Shown: positions 26,406 through 35,818, counted from the first letter of the stretch. The stretch: DNA of 64,000 bases from Mesorhizobium sp. B2-7-1 (GCF_006440735.1 NZ_VFUA01000020.1:1-64000); one strand, 5' to 3'. Translations and numbers: made by a program. Notes: generated from the sequence alone by a model not told the origin.

Positions 26406-28271
26406 ATGTGCGGAATAGCCGGCGTCTGGCGAAAGCGCGATCCGATCGGCAGCGGCGATCTTTCCGATATCGCGCGCATGATGCAGGTATTGGCGCATCG
26501 CGGCCCCGACGATCACGGCAACTGGAACGACGCCCGCCTGGCGCTCGGCCACCGCCGGCTGACCATCATCGACCCGTCGCCCGCCGCGCGCGAGCCAATG
26601 CTGACCGCGTCCGGCGACGGCGTGCTGTGCTACAACGGCGAGGTCTATAATTTTCGCGCGCTGCGCAAGACGCTGGAGACGGAAGGCCTGGCGTTCCGCA
26701 CGGTGTCCGACACCGAGGTGGTGCTGCAGGCCCTGCACCACTGGGGTCCGCAAAAGGCCGTGCCGCTGTTCGACGGCATGTTCTCCTTCGCCTATTTCGA
26801 TGCCCGCGACGGCGCTCTGTGGCTTGCCAGGGACAGGCTGGGCATCAAGCCGATGTCGGTCGCGGAAACCGGCGACCGCGTGCTGTTCGCCTCCGAAGAC
26901 AAGGCGATCCTTGCCTGCCACGACTTTGCGCGCCGGATGGACACGCGCGAGCTGACGCTGCGGCTCGCCTGGCAGAGCCGCGATTCGAGCTACAGCGTTT
27001 TCGACGGCATCGAGCGGCTGCCGCCGGCTGGCCTTTGGAAGATCACTGGGGACGGCATCGACAAGCGCCGCTTCTGGCACGTGCTCGACGTCGTCGATGC
27101 CACGCGCATCGCTGGCGACAAGGCGTCCGACACCGAACATATGGCGACGCTTCGGACGCTGCTCGAGCAAAGCGTCGAGCTGCATTGCATCGCCGATACC
27201 AGCCTTGCCACCGCCTGCAGCGGCGGCATCGATTCCGGCCTGATCACCGCGCTCGCCAAACGCTTCAGGCCCGAGCTGCACGGCTACGTCATCGACCAGA
27301 AGCTCGGCCGCAGCGAGGCGCCGGACGCCGAGCGCACCGGTCGCCATGTCGGCGTCGACCTCCGCCGGGTCCCTTTCGACAAGGACCGGTTCTTCGAGCT
27401 CTGGCCGCGTGCGGTCTGGCATCTCGAAACCGATGGCTGGCATGCCAGCCACGCGGCGCTGCTGGCGCTTGCCGAGCAGTGCCGCGCCGACGGCGTCAAG
27501 GTGCTGCTCACCGGCGAGGGTTCCGACGAGCTCTTCGGCGGCTACAAATGGCAGGCATCGACGATCAGGCTCTGGCGTCAGTCCTGGCTGCAGCGCCTGT
27601 TTCGTTCCAAGGCCAGGCGCGACCGCAAATTCGCCGAATTGCGCCGCGCTCCGTTCCGCAACTCGATCGGCCGCGGCTCGCTTACGGACCGCACCATGGC
27701 GCTCAGAGCCCTGTCGCCCGAGTTGAACTTCCTGCAGACAAAGCTGTTCGACAGGCTGGTAGGCGTCACGCCGCTTGGCGACCGCGCTTTCCTGGCAAGC
27801 TGCTTCTACGACCTCTACTCGGATCTGCAGGACCTGCTGCACAGGCACGACCGGTTGAGCATGGCGGCGTCCGTCGAGCTCAGGGTGCCGTTCCTCGAGA
27901 ACCGGCTGATCGACTTCGCCCTTCATCTGCCGCGCAGGCAGAAATACCGCGACGGAACCGGCAAGTGGCTGCTGAAAAAGGTGGCCGAGCGCCATCTGCC
28001 GCGCGAAGACATTCGCGCCGCGAAAAACGGCTTCGAGATGGCCGACGCTTTTTCGGCCGGCACGCAGGGCCTGCTGCGCGGCGGTCTGCTGCGCGACGCG
28101 ATGAAATGGTCATCTTCGGAATTGGACGACCTGATCGACATGGCAAGAAGCCAGGAAACGTCGCGCCTGCGTCTCGTCGGCATGGAAATGCTGCTCAGGC
28201 TTTACATGAATGGCGAGACGACAGGCGACCTGACCGAGGCCCTGCATGCCGAGGCGAAAGGCGGGAAATAA
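26406..28271 (+). CDS. asnB: Asparagine synthase (glutamine-hydrolysing)
   Basis: The enzyme makes asparagine from aspartate, glutamine and ATP in the cytosol. The 621 residues start with the nucleophile MCGIAGVW (Cys2). The class II glutaminase domain (2-200) has the motifs HRGPDDHG, RLTIIDPS, YNGEVYNFRA and SDTEVV. The synthetase domain (about 230-590) has the PP-loop SGGIDSG near residue 273 and LTGEGSDELFGGYKW near residue 368. The C-terminus is complete. The close paralogues of this family amidate secondary metabolites or exopolysaccharide precursors, so the physiological substrate is not certain. It starts the non-flagellar block. Confidence 0.88.
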   Translation: MCGIAGVWRKRDPIGSGDLSDIARMMQVLAHRGPDDHGNWNDARLALGHRRLTIIDPSPAAREPMLTASGDGVLCYNGEVYNFRALRKTLETEGLAFRTVSDTEVVLQALHHWGPQKAVPLFDGMFSFAYFDARDGALWLARDRLGIKPMSVAETGDRVLFASEDKAILACHDFARRMDTRELTLRLAWQSRDSSYSVFDGIERLPPAGLWKITGDGIDKRRFWHVLDVVDATRIAGDKASDTEHMATLRTLLEQSVELHCIADTSLATACSGGIDSGLITALAKRFRPELHGYVIDQKLGRSEAPDAERTGRHVGVDLRRVPFDKDRFFELWPRAVWHLETDGWHASHAALLALAEQCRADGVKVLLTGEGSDELFGGYKWQASTIRLWRQSWLQRLFRSKARRDRKFAELRRAPFRNSIGRGSLTDRTMALRALSPELNFLQTKLFDRLVGVTPLGDRAFLASCFYDLYSDLQDLLHRHDRLSMAASVELRVPFLENRLIDFALHLPRRQKYRDGTGKWLLKKVAERHLPREDIRAAKNGFEMADAFSAGTQGLLRGGLLRDAMKWSSSELDDLIDMARSQETSRLRLVGMEMLLRLYMNGETTGDLTEALHAEAKGGK

Positions 28272-28422
28272 CCAAAAGTTGGTCCAGACCGGCGAGATGC
28301 TTGGTTTAAAGCTTCGCCGACGCATTTTCGCCTTTGCCATCCTATTGTTGGGTCGCACTCTTTGGCGAGTCGCCCGCCCTTCCGGGCGCGGCGAGCCTCT
28401 ATAGCGGGACGAAGGCGCAACC

Positions 28423-30066
28423 ATGATCGACGACGAGCCGGAAAGCGAACGCGTGTCCGCGCTGGCGCCGTTCCGGCACGGCATCTTCCGCGCTGTCTGG
28501 TCGGCCAGCCTGGTGTCGAATTTCGGCGGCCTGATCCAGGGCGTGGGCGCCGCCTGGATGATGACCACGATCGCCACCTCGCCCTATCAGGTGGCGCTCG
28601 TCCAGGCCTCGACCACCTTGCCGATCATGCTGTTCGCGCTCGTTGCCGGCGCCATCGCCGACAGCTTCAACCGCCGCAAGGTGATGCTGGTGGCGCAGAC
28701 CTTCATGCTGGTCGTCTCGGCGCTGCTGACCTTGTTCACCTGGCAAGGCTGGATGACGCCGTGGACGCTGCTTGCCTTCACCTTCCTGATCGACAGCGGC
28801 ACCGCGCTGAACAGCCCGTCATGGCAGGCCTCGGTCGGCGATATGGTGCCGCGCGCCAAGGTGCCGGCGGCGGTCGCGCTGAACTCGCTGGGCTTCAACA
28901 TCACCCGCAGCGTCGGTCCCGCGATCGGCGGCGTCATCGTCGCCGCGGCGGGCGCTGCGGCCGCCTTCGCCGCCAACGCTGTCAGCTATATCGGCCTGAT
29001 CGTCGTGCTCGCCCGCTGGAAGCCGGAGATGCCGGCACAGACATTGCCGCGCGAGTCGCTCGGCGCGGCGATGGGCGCCGGCCTGCGCTATGTCGCCATG
29101 TCGCCCAACATCGCCAAGGTGCTGGTCCGCGGTTCCGCCTTCGGCTTCAGCGCCGGCGCGGTGCTGGCGCTGCTGCCGCTGGTGGCGCGCGACGTCGTCA
29201 AGGGCGACGCGCTGACCTACGGCATCATGCTCGGCGCCTTCGGCATCGGCGCGGTCGGCGGCGCGCTGATCAGCGTGCGGCTCAGGCAGCTGCTCTCCAG
29301 CGAGGTGATGGTGCGCATGGCCTTCTGCGGCTTCGCGCTCTGCGCCTTCAACGCTGCCGTCAGCCACAACGCCTGGCAGACGTCGGCTGGCCTGCTCATC
29401 GGCGGCGCCTGCTGGGTGATCGCGCTCTCGCATTTCAACGTCACGGTGCAGATGTCGACGCCGCGCTGGGTGGTCGGACGCGTGTTGTCGATCTACCAGA
29501 CGGCGACCTTCGGCGGCATCGCGCTGGGCAGCTGGATCTGGGGCGTCGTCGCCGACGCGCATGGCGCGGAAACCGCGTTGATCGCCGCGGCGATAGCGAT
29601 GTTCGCCGGCGGCGCCATCGGCTTCGTCCTGCCGCTGCCACGGCAGACGGTGCTCAACCTCGATCCGCTCAACCGCTTCAAGGAGCCGATGCTGGCGCTT
29701 GACCTCAAGCCGCGCAGCGGTCCGATCGCCATCATGATCGAGTATATCATCCGTGAAGACGACGTACCGGAATTCCTGGCGACCATGGCCGAGCGCGGCC
29801 GCATCCGCCGCCGTGACGGCGCCCGCAACTGGACCTTGGCCCGCGATCTCGAAAATCCCGGCATCTGGATCGAGCATTACCACACGCCGACCTGGGTCGA
29901 GTATATCCGCCACAACCGGCGCGCCACCCATGCCGACGCGGTGGTCGGCGAACGCATCCGCGCGCTGCACAGCGGCGAGAACCCGCCGCGCGTGCGCCGC
30001 ATGATCGAACGCCCGACCACCGCCGGCACGGCGCTTGTCTCGCCGAAAGGCCCGATCGATCACTAG
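28423..30066 (+). CDS. MFS exporter with C-terminal soluble domain
   Basis: The 547 residues form a 12-helix major facilitator protein of the EntS/MFS_3 type (about 15-410). NRRKVMLVAQTFMLVVSALL is the cytoplasmic loop after helix 2, and VPAAVALNSLGFNITRSVGP is characteristic of this group. About 120 further residues form a soluble tail with FLATMAERGRIRRRDGARNW and IWIEHYHTPTWVEYIRHNRR. The tail resembles an antibiotic-biosynthesis-monooxygenase-like fold. Efflux of a small hydrophobic compound is likely. The substrate is unknown. Confidence 0.85.
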   Translation: MIDDEPESERVSALAPFRHGIFRAVWSASLVSNFGGLIQGVGAAWMMTTIATSPYQVALVQASTTLPIMLFALVAGAIADSFNRRKVMLVAQTFMLVVSALLTLFTWQGWMTPWTLLAFTFLIDSGTALNSPSWQASVGDMVPRAKVPAAVALNSLGFNITRSVGPAIGGVIVAAAGAAAAFAANAVSYIGLIVVLARWKPEMPAQTLPRESLGAAMGAGLRYVAMSPNIAKVLVRGSAFGFSAGAVLALLPLVARDVVKGDALTYGIMLGAFGIGAVGGALISVRLRQLLSSEVMVRMAFCGFALCAFNAAVSHNAWQTSAGLLIGGACWVIALSHFNVTVQMSTPRWVVGRVLSIYQTATFGGIALGSWIWGVVADAHGAETALIAAAIAMFAGGAIGFVLPLPRQTVLNLDPLNRFKEPMLALDLKPRSGPIAIMIEYIIREDDVPEFLATMAERGRIRRRDGARNWTLARDLENPGIWIEHYHTPTWVEYIRHNRRATHADAVVGERIRALHSGENPPRVRRMIERPTTAGTALVSPKGPIDH

Positions 30067-30167
30067 ATGCATCTGGTATTTTGCAGGGAAGCTGGATCGT
30101 CAGCGACAACTTCCAGCGTCATCGGCTTTTTTGCTACTGTTCAGGCGGTCCCAGTTGGATAGGCTGA

Positions 30168-30590
30168 ATGATCTCGATCACGGAATACGCCGAACGTCAC
30201 TTTGACGGCACTGATGCGCTGTGGCGAGAGGCATTCCCCAACGATGCCCCGTGGAATGCGGCCCACATTTCAATCGCCGAGAAGTTGCGGTTTCAACCAA
30301 ACTTGCTTTTGGTAGCGATTCAGGCCGACCGTGTCGTCGGATCAATCATGGCCGGGTATGATGGCCACCGAGGATGGATATCTCGGATTGCCGTCCTGCA
30401 GTCCCATCGGCGGAAAGGCATCGGCGAGGCCCTCATCCATGAGGCCGAAACGCGGCTCGCCGGCCTTGGATGTGTCAAGATCAACCTTCAAGTCGTTGTT
30501 TCCAACTCGGCGGTTCTTGGGTTCTACCGCAAGTGCGGATACGAAGTCGAAGAGCGTGTGAGCATGAGCAAGTTGCTGCCGAAGTGCTGA
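30168..30590 (+). CDS. GNAT family N-acetyltransferase
   Basis: This is a 140-residue acetyl-CoA-dependent acyltransferase. The acetyl-CoA binding motif is VLQSHRRKGIGEALIHEAE (about 76-94), preceded by GWISRIAV, with ILGFYRKCGYE-type ending AVLGFYRKCGYEVEERVS (about 114-131). This is the minimal GNAT fold, and the substrate cannot be told. Its base composition is less GC-rich than its neighbours, as is the flanking DNA, which may point to a separate origin. Confidence 0.88.
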   Translation: MISITEYAERHFDGTDALWREAFPNDAPWNAAHISIAEKLRFQPNLLLVAIQADRVVGSIMAGYDGHRGWISRIAVLQSHRRKGIGEALIHEAETRLAGLGCVKINLQVVVSNSAVLGFYRKCGYEVEERVSMSKLLPKC

Positions 30591-30663
30591 GTACTTCACG
30601 TCAATCTGCTTTCAGCGATATTGAACGACTGGTCCTTGTCTCGCCCAAGCGCCGATCGAGCTC

Positions 30664-30706
30664 TGATGCAGGTCGCCCAAAAACGTCCAGAGCTTTGGGA
30701 AAGCAA
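30664..30706. repeat. Possible degenerate copy of the GTCGCCCAAAA repeat
   Basis: The stretch GATGCAGGTCGCCCAAAAAC, eight bases, then CTTTGGGAAAGC resembles the palindrome at 52613-52657 (GCATGTCGCCCAAAA with TTTTGGG). The match is imperfect, so this is tentative. Nothing else is recognised in 30591-30731. Confidence 0.3.
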
Positions 30707-30731
30707 AATACATCGAAAAAAGGATAAGCAA

Positions 30732-31101
30732 TCAGGCGGCGCTCTGGATCATGTAGAGCTTGCGCGTCCTTTCATGGATCAGCCACTCGCCCTTCCACCC
30801 TTGCGGCAGGACGAGAAGGTCGCCCGGCCCCAGCTCACGCATCTCGCCATCGGCGCGGCTCACCGCGACGCGGCCGGAGATGATGTGGCAGATCTCGGAC
30901 GAGTTCGCGCGGTCGGCGGTGAAACGGCCGGGCGTGCATTCCCAGATGCCTATGTCGACGGTCCCGTCCGGCCGATTGGAAGAACGATCGCGCGGCCTCC
31001 AGCTGATCCCCTTCGACAGAGGTCGGCTTCGATGAAAAGGCGCCGATGTCGGCCTTGGCGAGGTCGTGGAAAGTCGAAAGATCGATCAAGCTGGTCTCCA
31101 T
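30732..31101 (-). pseudogene. Cupin-domain protein gene broken by a frameshift
   Basis: Reading from ATG 31101, the first about 44 residues (ETSLIDLSTFHDLAKADIGA onward) are followed by a change of frame near 30961-30975. Beyond it another frame continues without break: GTVDIGIWECTPGRFTADRA, SSEICHIISGRVAVSRADGE, LGPGDLLVLPQGWKGEWLIH and a stop at 30732. Removing one G from the CCGGACGGG stretch would join the two parts into a cupin of about 122 residues (EutQ/ureidoglycine aminohydrolase-like). The FAD oxidoreductase at 31170-32555 lies directly upstream on the same strand. Either the gene is inactive or this is a sequencing error. Confidence 0.8.
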
Positions 31102-31169
31102 GAATCAGGGCAATTCCGGCGGTCTGGAACTGCGCGAGAACGAAACGGTCGGAGCGGCTCTGCGAACCG

Positions 31170-32555
31170 CTAATGTCCGGTGATGCTGTCGGCGAGAGCG
31201 GCCAGTTTCGACGTGTGACCGAGCCCGGCAGCCTCGCGGTTATCGGCGACGCGGTAGAGCTGGTACATCGAGTGGACGCCCAGCCAGCGGAACGGCTCCG
31301 GCTCCCAGGGCCGCACCTTGCGGTTGACCCAGGGCAGCCGCGTCAGCTCGGTTTTCTGGTCGAGCATCAGATCGGCGAGCGTGCGCCCCGACAGGTTGGA
31401 GCTCGACACGCCGAGCCCGACATAGCCGCCGGCCCAGCCGATCCGCGTCGCGGGATCGAGGCCGACCGTCGTGCACCAGTCGCGGGGCACGCCAAGCACG
31501 CCGCACCAGGCATGATCGACGCGGCAGCCGGCCGTCTGCGGCAGGAGCGTCGTCAGGATCGCGTGCAGCTGGTCGATCGTCGCCTGCTGCGTCTGGCCAT
31601 TGACGTCGGTGCGCGAGCCGTAGCGATAAGGCACGCCGCGGCCGCCCATGGTGATGCGGCCCTCACGCGTGCGCTGGGCATAGCAATAGGCATGCGCGGC
31701 ATTGCCGAGTAATTCGTGCCCCTCCCAGCCGATCTTGCGCCAGAGCTCGTCCGTCAGCGGCTCGGTGACGATCTGCGCGCTGTTGAGCGCCAGCCAGGTC
31801 CGCTCTTCTCCAGGGATGCCCGCCGTGAACCCTTCGGTGGCGCGGATGATGGTTTCGGCCCGCACCGTGCCGCGATCCGTGGTCACGACGCCCTTGGCAA
31901 TGGCCGTGACCGTCGTCTTCTCATAAATCGAAACGCCGAGACGCTCGACCGCCGCCGCCAGCCCGCGCACCAGCTTGGCCGGCTGCACGCGCGCTTGGCC
32001 GTGGATGACGAAGCCGCCCATGACATTCCGGATGTTGATGCGCGCGCGTGTCACTTCGGCATCGAGCAATTCGATGCGTTCGGGATCGGCATCCCAGGAG
32101 CGAATCGTCTCGCATTCCTCGCGCACGCGTTCCAGCTGCGCGGCATTGGTGGCGACCGTCAGATTGTCGACGCGGCGGATGTCGGCGTCGATGCCTTCTT
32201 CCGTCGCCACTCGGATCACCTCGTCGACGCAGCCGGCCATCGCCTTCTGCATGGCGGTGACGCCTTGCCGTGTCGACGTCTTCAGATATTTCTCGCGCGA
32301 CCAGCCGAAGCCGCCCGACAGCCAGCCGCCATTGCGCCCCGATGCACCGAAGCCCGCGAACTCGCGTTCGAGCAGCACGATGCGCAGCGAGGGCTTCGCC
32401 TTCTTCAGGTAATAGGCCGTCCAAAGCCCGGTATAGCCGGCGCCGACGATCGCGACATCGGCCTCGATATCGCCCGGCAAAGCCCGACGCGGCGCGGGGA
32501 TGGCGCCCAGATCCGCATACCAGAACGAGATGTCGCCATTGCGCTTGACTTGCAT
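31170..32555 (-). CDS. FAD-dependent amine oxidoreductase (DAO family)
   Basis: This 461-residue flavoprotein has an N-terminal Rossmann motif VAIVGAGYTGLWTAYYLKK (about 33-51), the second nucleotide-contact segment IVLLEREFAGFGASGRNGGW (about 59-78), and MGGRGVPYRYGSRT. A C-terminal FAD-closing region has GWAGGYVGLGVSSSNLSGRT. It resembles gamma-glutamylputrescine oxidase-type enzymes (PuuB-like) that oxidise primary or secondary amines. The true substrate is not shown by sequence. It is likely cotranscribed with the broken cupin gene downstream. Confidence 0.85.
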   Translation of the reverse strand: MQVKRNGDISFWYADLGAIPAPRRALPGDIEADVAIVGAGYTGLWTAYYLKKAKPSLRIVLLEREFAGFGASGRNGGWLSGGFGWSREKYLKTSTRQGVTAMQKAMAGCVDEVIRVATEEGIDADIRRVDNLTVATNAAQLERVREECETIRSWDADPERIELLDAEVTRARINIRNVMGGFVIHGQARVQPAKLVRGLAAAVERLGVSIYEKTTVTAIAKGVVTTDRGTVRAETIIRATEGFTAGIPGEERTWLALNSAQIVTEPLTDELWRKIGWEGHELLGNAAHAYCYAQRTREGRITMGGRGVPYRYGSRTDVNGQTQQATIDQLHAILTTLLPQTAGCRVDHAWCGVLGVPRDWCTTVGLDPATRIGWAGGYVGLGVSSSNLSGRTLADLMLDQKTELTRLPWVNRKVRPWEPEPFRWLGVHSMYQLYRVADNREAAGLGHTSKLAALADSITGH

Positions 32556-32603
32556 GGGATGACTTCCGGGAGTGATCGTCTTATTGGCTGGACTGTCGAT
32601 CGG

Positions 32604-34484
32604 TCAGCCCTCGCCCGACAGGTCGCGGCGCGCCTTGTCGAGCTCTTCGGCATAACGGCGCATCAGATGGCTTTCGGTGAGCAGGCCAAGCACGATGCGT
32701 TCGTCAAAATCCTCGACCACCGCCAGTTCTTCGGCGCCGGTGCGCTGGAAGGTCTCGGCGGCGGTCTGGACGTTCATCGAGGGCACCAGCACCGCATCCT
32801 TGAACTGGGCGAGCGCGCTGACTGGCGTATCGCCGTCGGAGGGATCGCTGTGCAGTTCCGGCACCAGCAGCATGCCGACATATTGGTCGGCCTGTTCGAC
32901 GGCGATGACGCGTTGCCCGGAGCCGAGCGGGATCTCCTTGCGGAATTCGGAGAGCGTGGTCGAGGCGGGAATGGTGCGGACGTCCTTGCGCATCATCGAG
33001 CCGACGGTGAGGCTGCGCATCCAGCCGACGTCATGGGCGCTGCGGATCGTCTCGCCGCGCAGGTGGAAACGCCAGGTCGAGAAGGAATAACCGAAGGTCT
33101 CGCGCACCAGGATCGCCGACATGATCGAGGCCGCCAGCACCACGCCGGTGAGCGTCAGGTCGCGGGTGGATTCCAGCGCCAGGAACGTCATGGTCAGCGG
33201 GCCGCCGACGACGCCCACCGCAAGCGAGGTCATGCCGACGACGGCGGCGACCGCCGGGTCGATGCCGGCCGCCGGCGCGGTCAGCGCCATGACGCCGGCA
33301 AAGACCTTGCCGAGCAGCGCGCCCAGGAACAGCGAGGCAAAGAACAGGCCGCCGCGGAAGCCCGAGCCGAGCGAGATGGCGGAGGCCGCCAGCTTCATCA
33401 CGAAGACGCTCGCCACCACCGGAAGCGCGTAATTCATGGCGAACTCGCGGTGCAGCGCGCCGTGGCCGCTGGAGAGCACCTGCGGCGTGACCAGTCCGAG
33501 CAGGCCTACGAAGATGCCGCCGATGAAGGGCCTGACCGAGGCGTCGATCGACAGCCGCACGAAAACGCGCTCGACAATGCTCACCAGTTGCATGATCGCG
33601 ATCGAGGCCGCGCCACCGAGCAGGCCCAGCAGGAGGAACGGCACATACTCGCTGGCGGTCAGATTCGGCAAACCTGACAGTTCCAGCGGGAACGGCACGC
33701 CGCCGAACATTTCCGCCGTCAGCGAGGCGGCGATCGCCGCCGTCATCACGGGCGCCACATTGCCGACGGAGTAGATGCCGATGACCAGCTCGAAACCGTA
33801 GAAGGCGCCAGTCAGCGGCGCGTCGAAGGCGGCGGCAATCGCGCCGGCCGCACCGCAGCCGACCAGCATGCGGACGTCGTTGCGGCGCAGCCGAAACGCA
33901 CGGGCAAGTCGGGAAGCTATGCCGGAGCCGATCTGCGTGTAGCCGGCTTCCAGTCCGACCGAGGCGCCGAAGCCGCTGGAGATCATCGTCTGCGCCACGA
34001 TGATGAAAGTGTCGGTGAGCGACATGCGCCCGCCATAGAGGGCGTTGGCCTCGATCGGGTCGATCGGCGTGCGGAACTTGCGCTTTCTGAGCCAGATCAC
34101 GGAAAGGCCGAGCAGCAGGCCGCCGATCGCCGGGAACATCGCCTGGACCGGATCGGCGAGCGAAAACATGGCCGAAAGCCGGCCGCCCGGCTGCACGTCG
34201 AACAGCAGCCAGTGCATGCCCTGCACCAGCGCGCTCATGCCCGTGACCAGCGCGCCCGCGATGACGCCGACCATGCCGGCCATCAACACGATCGCGATGC
34301 CGCGCGCCTCAAGCACGGGGATCGAACTGATCAGCACCGCGCGAAGCCGGCGGGCGTAGACTTGTGGGTCGTTTCTGGCAGGCAACGGAACGGCTCGCCG
34401 GTATGCGAAAGAAAACAGCTGCCGTGCCTGATACGCGCGGCGGCTCTGCGTGGCAATCGCAATGCCGACCGCTTGTGGCGTCAT
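32604..34484 (-). CDS. ClC-type chloride channel/antiporter with CBS domains
   Basis: The 626-residue membrane protein has about 10-12 hydrophobic helices in residues 50-480, followed by a cytoplasmic CBS pair (about 495-620, with VGSMMRKDVRTIPASTTLSE). The start ATG 34484 is chosen because the open frame further upstream runs through the neighbouring cupin gene. The gating-Glu region reads GLEAGYTQIGSGI where GREGP is usual. The helix-N region reads GSGFRGGLFFASLFLG. The normal GSGIPE segment is not recognisable; TPIDPIEANALYGG stands in about that place. It is therefore a divergent ClC branch, and anion selectivity is uncertain. Confidence 0.85.
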   Translation of the reverse strand: MTPQAVGIAIATQSRRAYQARQLFSFAYRRAVPLPARNDPQVYARRLRAVLISSIPVLEARGIAIVLMAGMVGVIAGALVTGMSALVQGMHWLLFDVQPGGRLSAMFSLADPVQAMFPAIGGLLLGLSVIWLRKRKFRTPIDPIEANALYGGRMSLTDTFIIVAQTMISSGFGASVGLEAGYTQIGSGIASRLARAFRLRRNDVRMLVGCGAAGAIAAAFDAPLTGAFYGFELVIGIYSVGNVAPVMTAAIAASLTAEMFGGVPFPLELSGLPNLTASEYVPFLLLGLLGGAASIAIMQLVSIVERVFVRLSIDASVRPFIGGIFVGLLGLVTPQVLSSGHGALHREFAMNYALPVVASVFVMKLAASAISLGSGFRGGLFFASLFLGALLGKVFAGVMALTAPAAGIDPAVAAVVGMTSLAVGVVGGPLTMTFLALESTRDLTLTGVVLAASIMSAILVRETFGYSFSTWRFHLRGETIRSAHDVGWMRSLTVGSMMRKDVRTIPASTTLSEFRKEIPLGSGQRVIAVEQADQYVGMLLVPELHSDPSDGDTPVSALAQFKDAVLVPSMNVQTAAETFQRTGAEELAVVEDFDERIVLGLLTESHLMRRYAEELDKARRDLSGEG

Positions 34485-34542
34485 TTTGGCGTCGCGCGAA
34501 TTAGCCTTAAGCAAGACTTGTCGCGCGACCAAGGAGATAGAC

Positions 34543-35052
34543 TTAGTCAGGTACGGGGATGGTGAGAGGTCCGCAGTCGTCCTCCGCGACGAAGATCGCC
34601 AGCAGTTCGGCCGGCTCGGTGGCGCTGGCATTCTCCGCGAAGGCGTGGATCGCGCCTGGCGCTTCGAACCAGGTCTGGCCCATCGTGTATGTGACGGCGG
34701 GCCCGCCTTCCATCTGCGAACGCAGCGCTCCCTTGATGACGAAGGCCGTGACGGAGCCGGGATGACGGTGTCGCGGCGTGTAGGCATTGGGCGGGAATTC
34801 GACCAGCGCCGTGGTGATCGAATGCCCCGGCACGTTCGGCAGCTTTTCGCAGGAGAGCGGCTTCACCGTGGTGGTCGGACGCGCCATCGCCCCCTCCCTG
34901 GCGTCGGCCCCCATCATGTGGATATGCGCGTCCATTCCGCCAGTGATGGCGGTTGCCCTGTCGCTCTGGATTACGGCCACGCCAAGCAGCCCGGCAGCGA
35001 CCGCGGCGACGCCGAGCAGCGCCAGGCTTCGGGAAGAAACGTCTTCGGTCAT
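34543..35052 (-). CDS. Membrane-anchored cupin-domain protein
   Basis: The 169-residue protein starts at ATG 35052, 13 bases after the stop of the oxidoreductase gene. A hydrophobic N-terminal helix (about 7-29, LALLGVAAVAAGLLGVAVI) is an anchor or signal. The cupin barrel has motif 1 PRHRHPGSVTAFVIKGALRS (about 94-113) and motif 2 FEAPGAIHAF (about 130-139). His residues in both motifs can bind a metal. It is cotranscribed with the 35066-35797 gene and divergent from the MarR regulator. Confidence 0.85.
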   Translation of the reverse strand: MTEDVSSRSLALLGVAAVAAGLLGVAVIQSDRATAITGGMDAHIHMMGADAREGAMARPTTTVKPLSCEKLPNVPGHSITTALVEFPPNAYTPRHRHPGSVTAFVIKGALRSQMEGGPAVTYTMGQTWFEAPGAIHAFAENASATEPAELLAIFVAEDDCGPLTIPVPD

Positions 35053-35065
35053 GACGGCAACTCCC

Positions 35066-35797
35066 TCACTCACCCGACAGCCTGAACCCGGCCTGCCAGC
35101 CAAGTTCGCGGACGGCCTTGTCGGTCGTGATATGGCTGTTTGGCTCGGCGACATTGAAGGCGCCCTGCGCGCTCCGCTCTATGGCAAGCAGCGCCGCGTG
35201 AGCGGCCGCGTCGACATGCACCGCGGGCTCTGCAGCGACTTCCGCGCCCGTGCCTGGGCCGTAGAGATGGCCATAGCGCAGCACGATGCCGGTGATCGGC
35301 GAGGCCCCGAGCACATGCTTCTCGAGCGCGATGACGCCGCCGACGCTGACGGCCCGGCCGCCTTCGGCGCCGCTGTCCAGCGGATCGGTCTCGGCATGCG
35401 GCTCTGCTCCCGCCGCGTAGGCCCAGGCGATGCTTTGCGCGATCAGACGCTTGGCATTGGCCGCCTTCGCCGCCCCGACGAGGTTGCGGGTTCCTTCGTC
35501 GCGGATGCGGGCGTTGCGTGCGATCGCCTCGGCCATCCGCGACGGATCGAGCCCGGCCGGCAGATCGGTAAGCTGGTGGATGACGATCTCCGGCTTCGCT
35601 GCCACGACCGCCGCCTGCAGTGCGCTCGCATCGAACACATCGACCACCACCGGATCGGCGCCGAGCGCGCGAAGATCCTCGGCTTTTGCCGCCTGGCGGG
35701 TCGCCGCCGTCACCCGATGGCCGGCCGCCACCAGGTGCGGCACCAGCCGGCGACCGATCGCGCCCGAGGCGCCCGCAAGAAAAATGCGATGGCCCAT
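35066..35797 (-). CDS. NAD(P)-dependent oxidoreductase (atypical/extended SDR)
   Basis: The 243 residues begin with the dinucleotide motif IFLAGASGAIGRRLVPHLVA (residues 5-24). ALGADPVVVDVFDASALQAA, the adenine-ring region, and VIHQLTD follow. The catalytic Tyr/Lys pair of classical SDRs is not obvious, so it belongs to the NmrA/atypical group that may reduce or only sense NAD(P). It is divergent from marR with a shared palindromic operator, so control by that MarR protein is likely. Confidence 0.85.
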   Translation of the reverse strand: MGHRIFLAGASGAIGRRLVPHLVAAGHRVTAATRQAAKAEDLRALGADPVVVDVFDASALQAAVVAAKPEIVIHQLTDLPAGLDPSRMAEAIARNARIRDEGTRNLVGAAKAANAKRLIAQSIAWAYAAGAEPHAETDPLDSGAEGGRAVSVGGVIALEKHVLGASPITGIVLRYGHLYGPGTGAEVAAEPAVHVDAAAHAALLAIERSAQGAFNVAEPNSHITTDKAVRELGWQAGFRLSGE

Positions 35798-35818
35798 CGT
35801 CTTACGCTCCTTGATACG

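Noticed and set aside
26382..27995. Minus-strand open frame of 537 codons opposite asnB
   Set aside because: asnB has complete catalytic motifs on the plus strand; the minus frame is a compositional shadow.
31716..33677. Plus-strand open frame of 653 codons
   Set aside because: It is antisense to the FAD oxidoreductase and the ClC gene, which have strong motifs. It has His/Arg/Asp-rich low-complexity sequence and no start signal.
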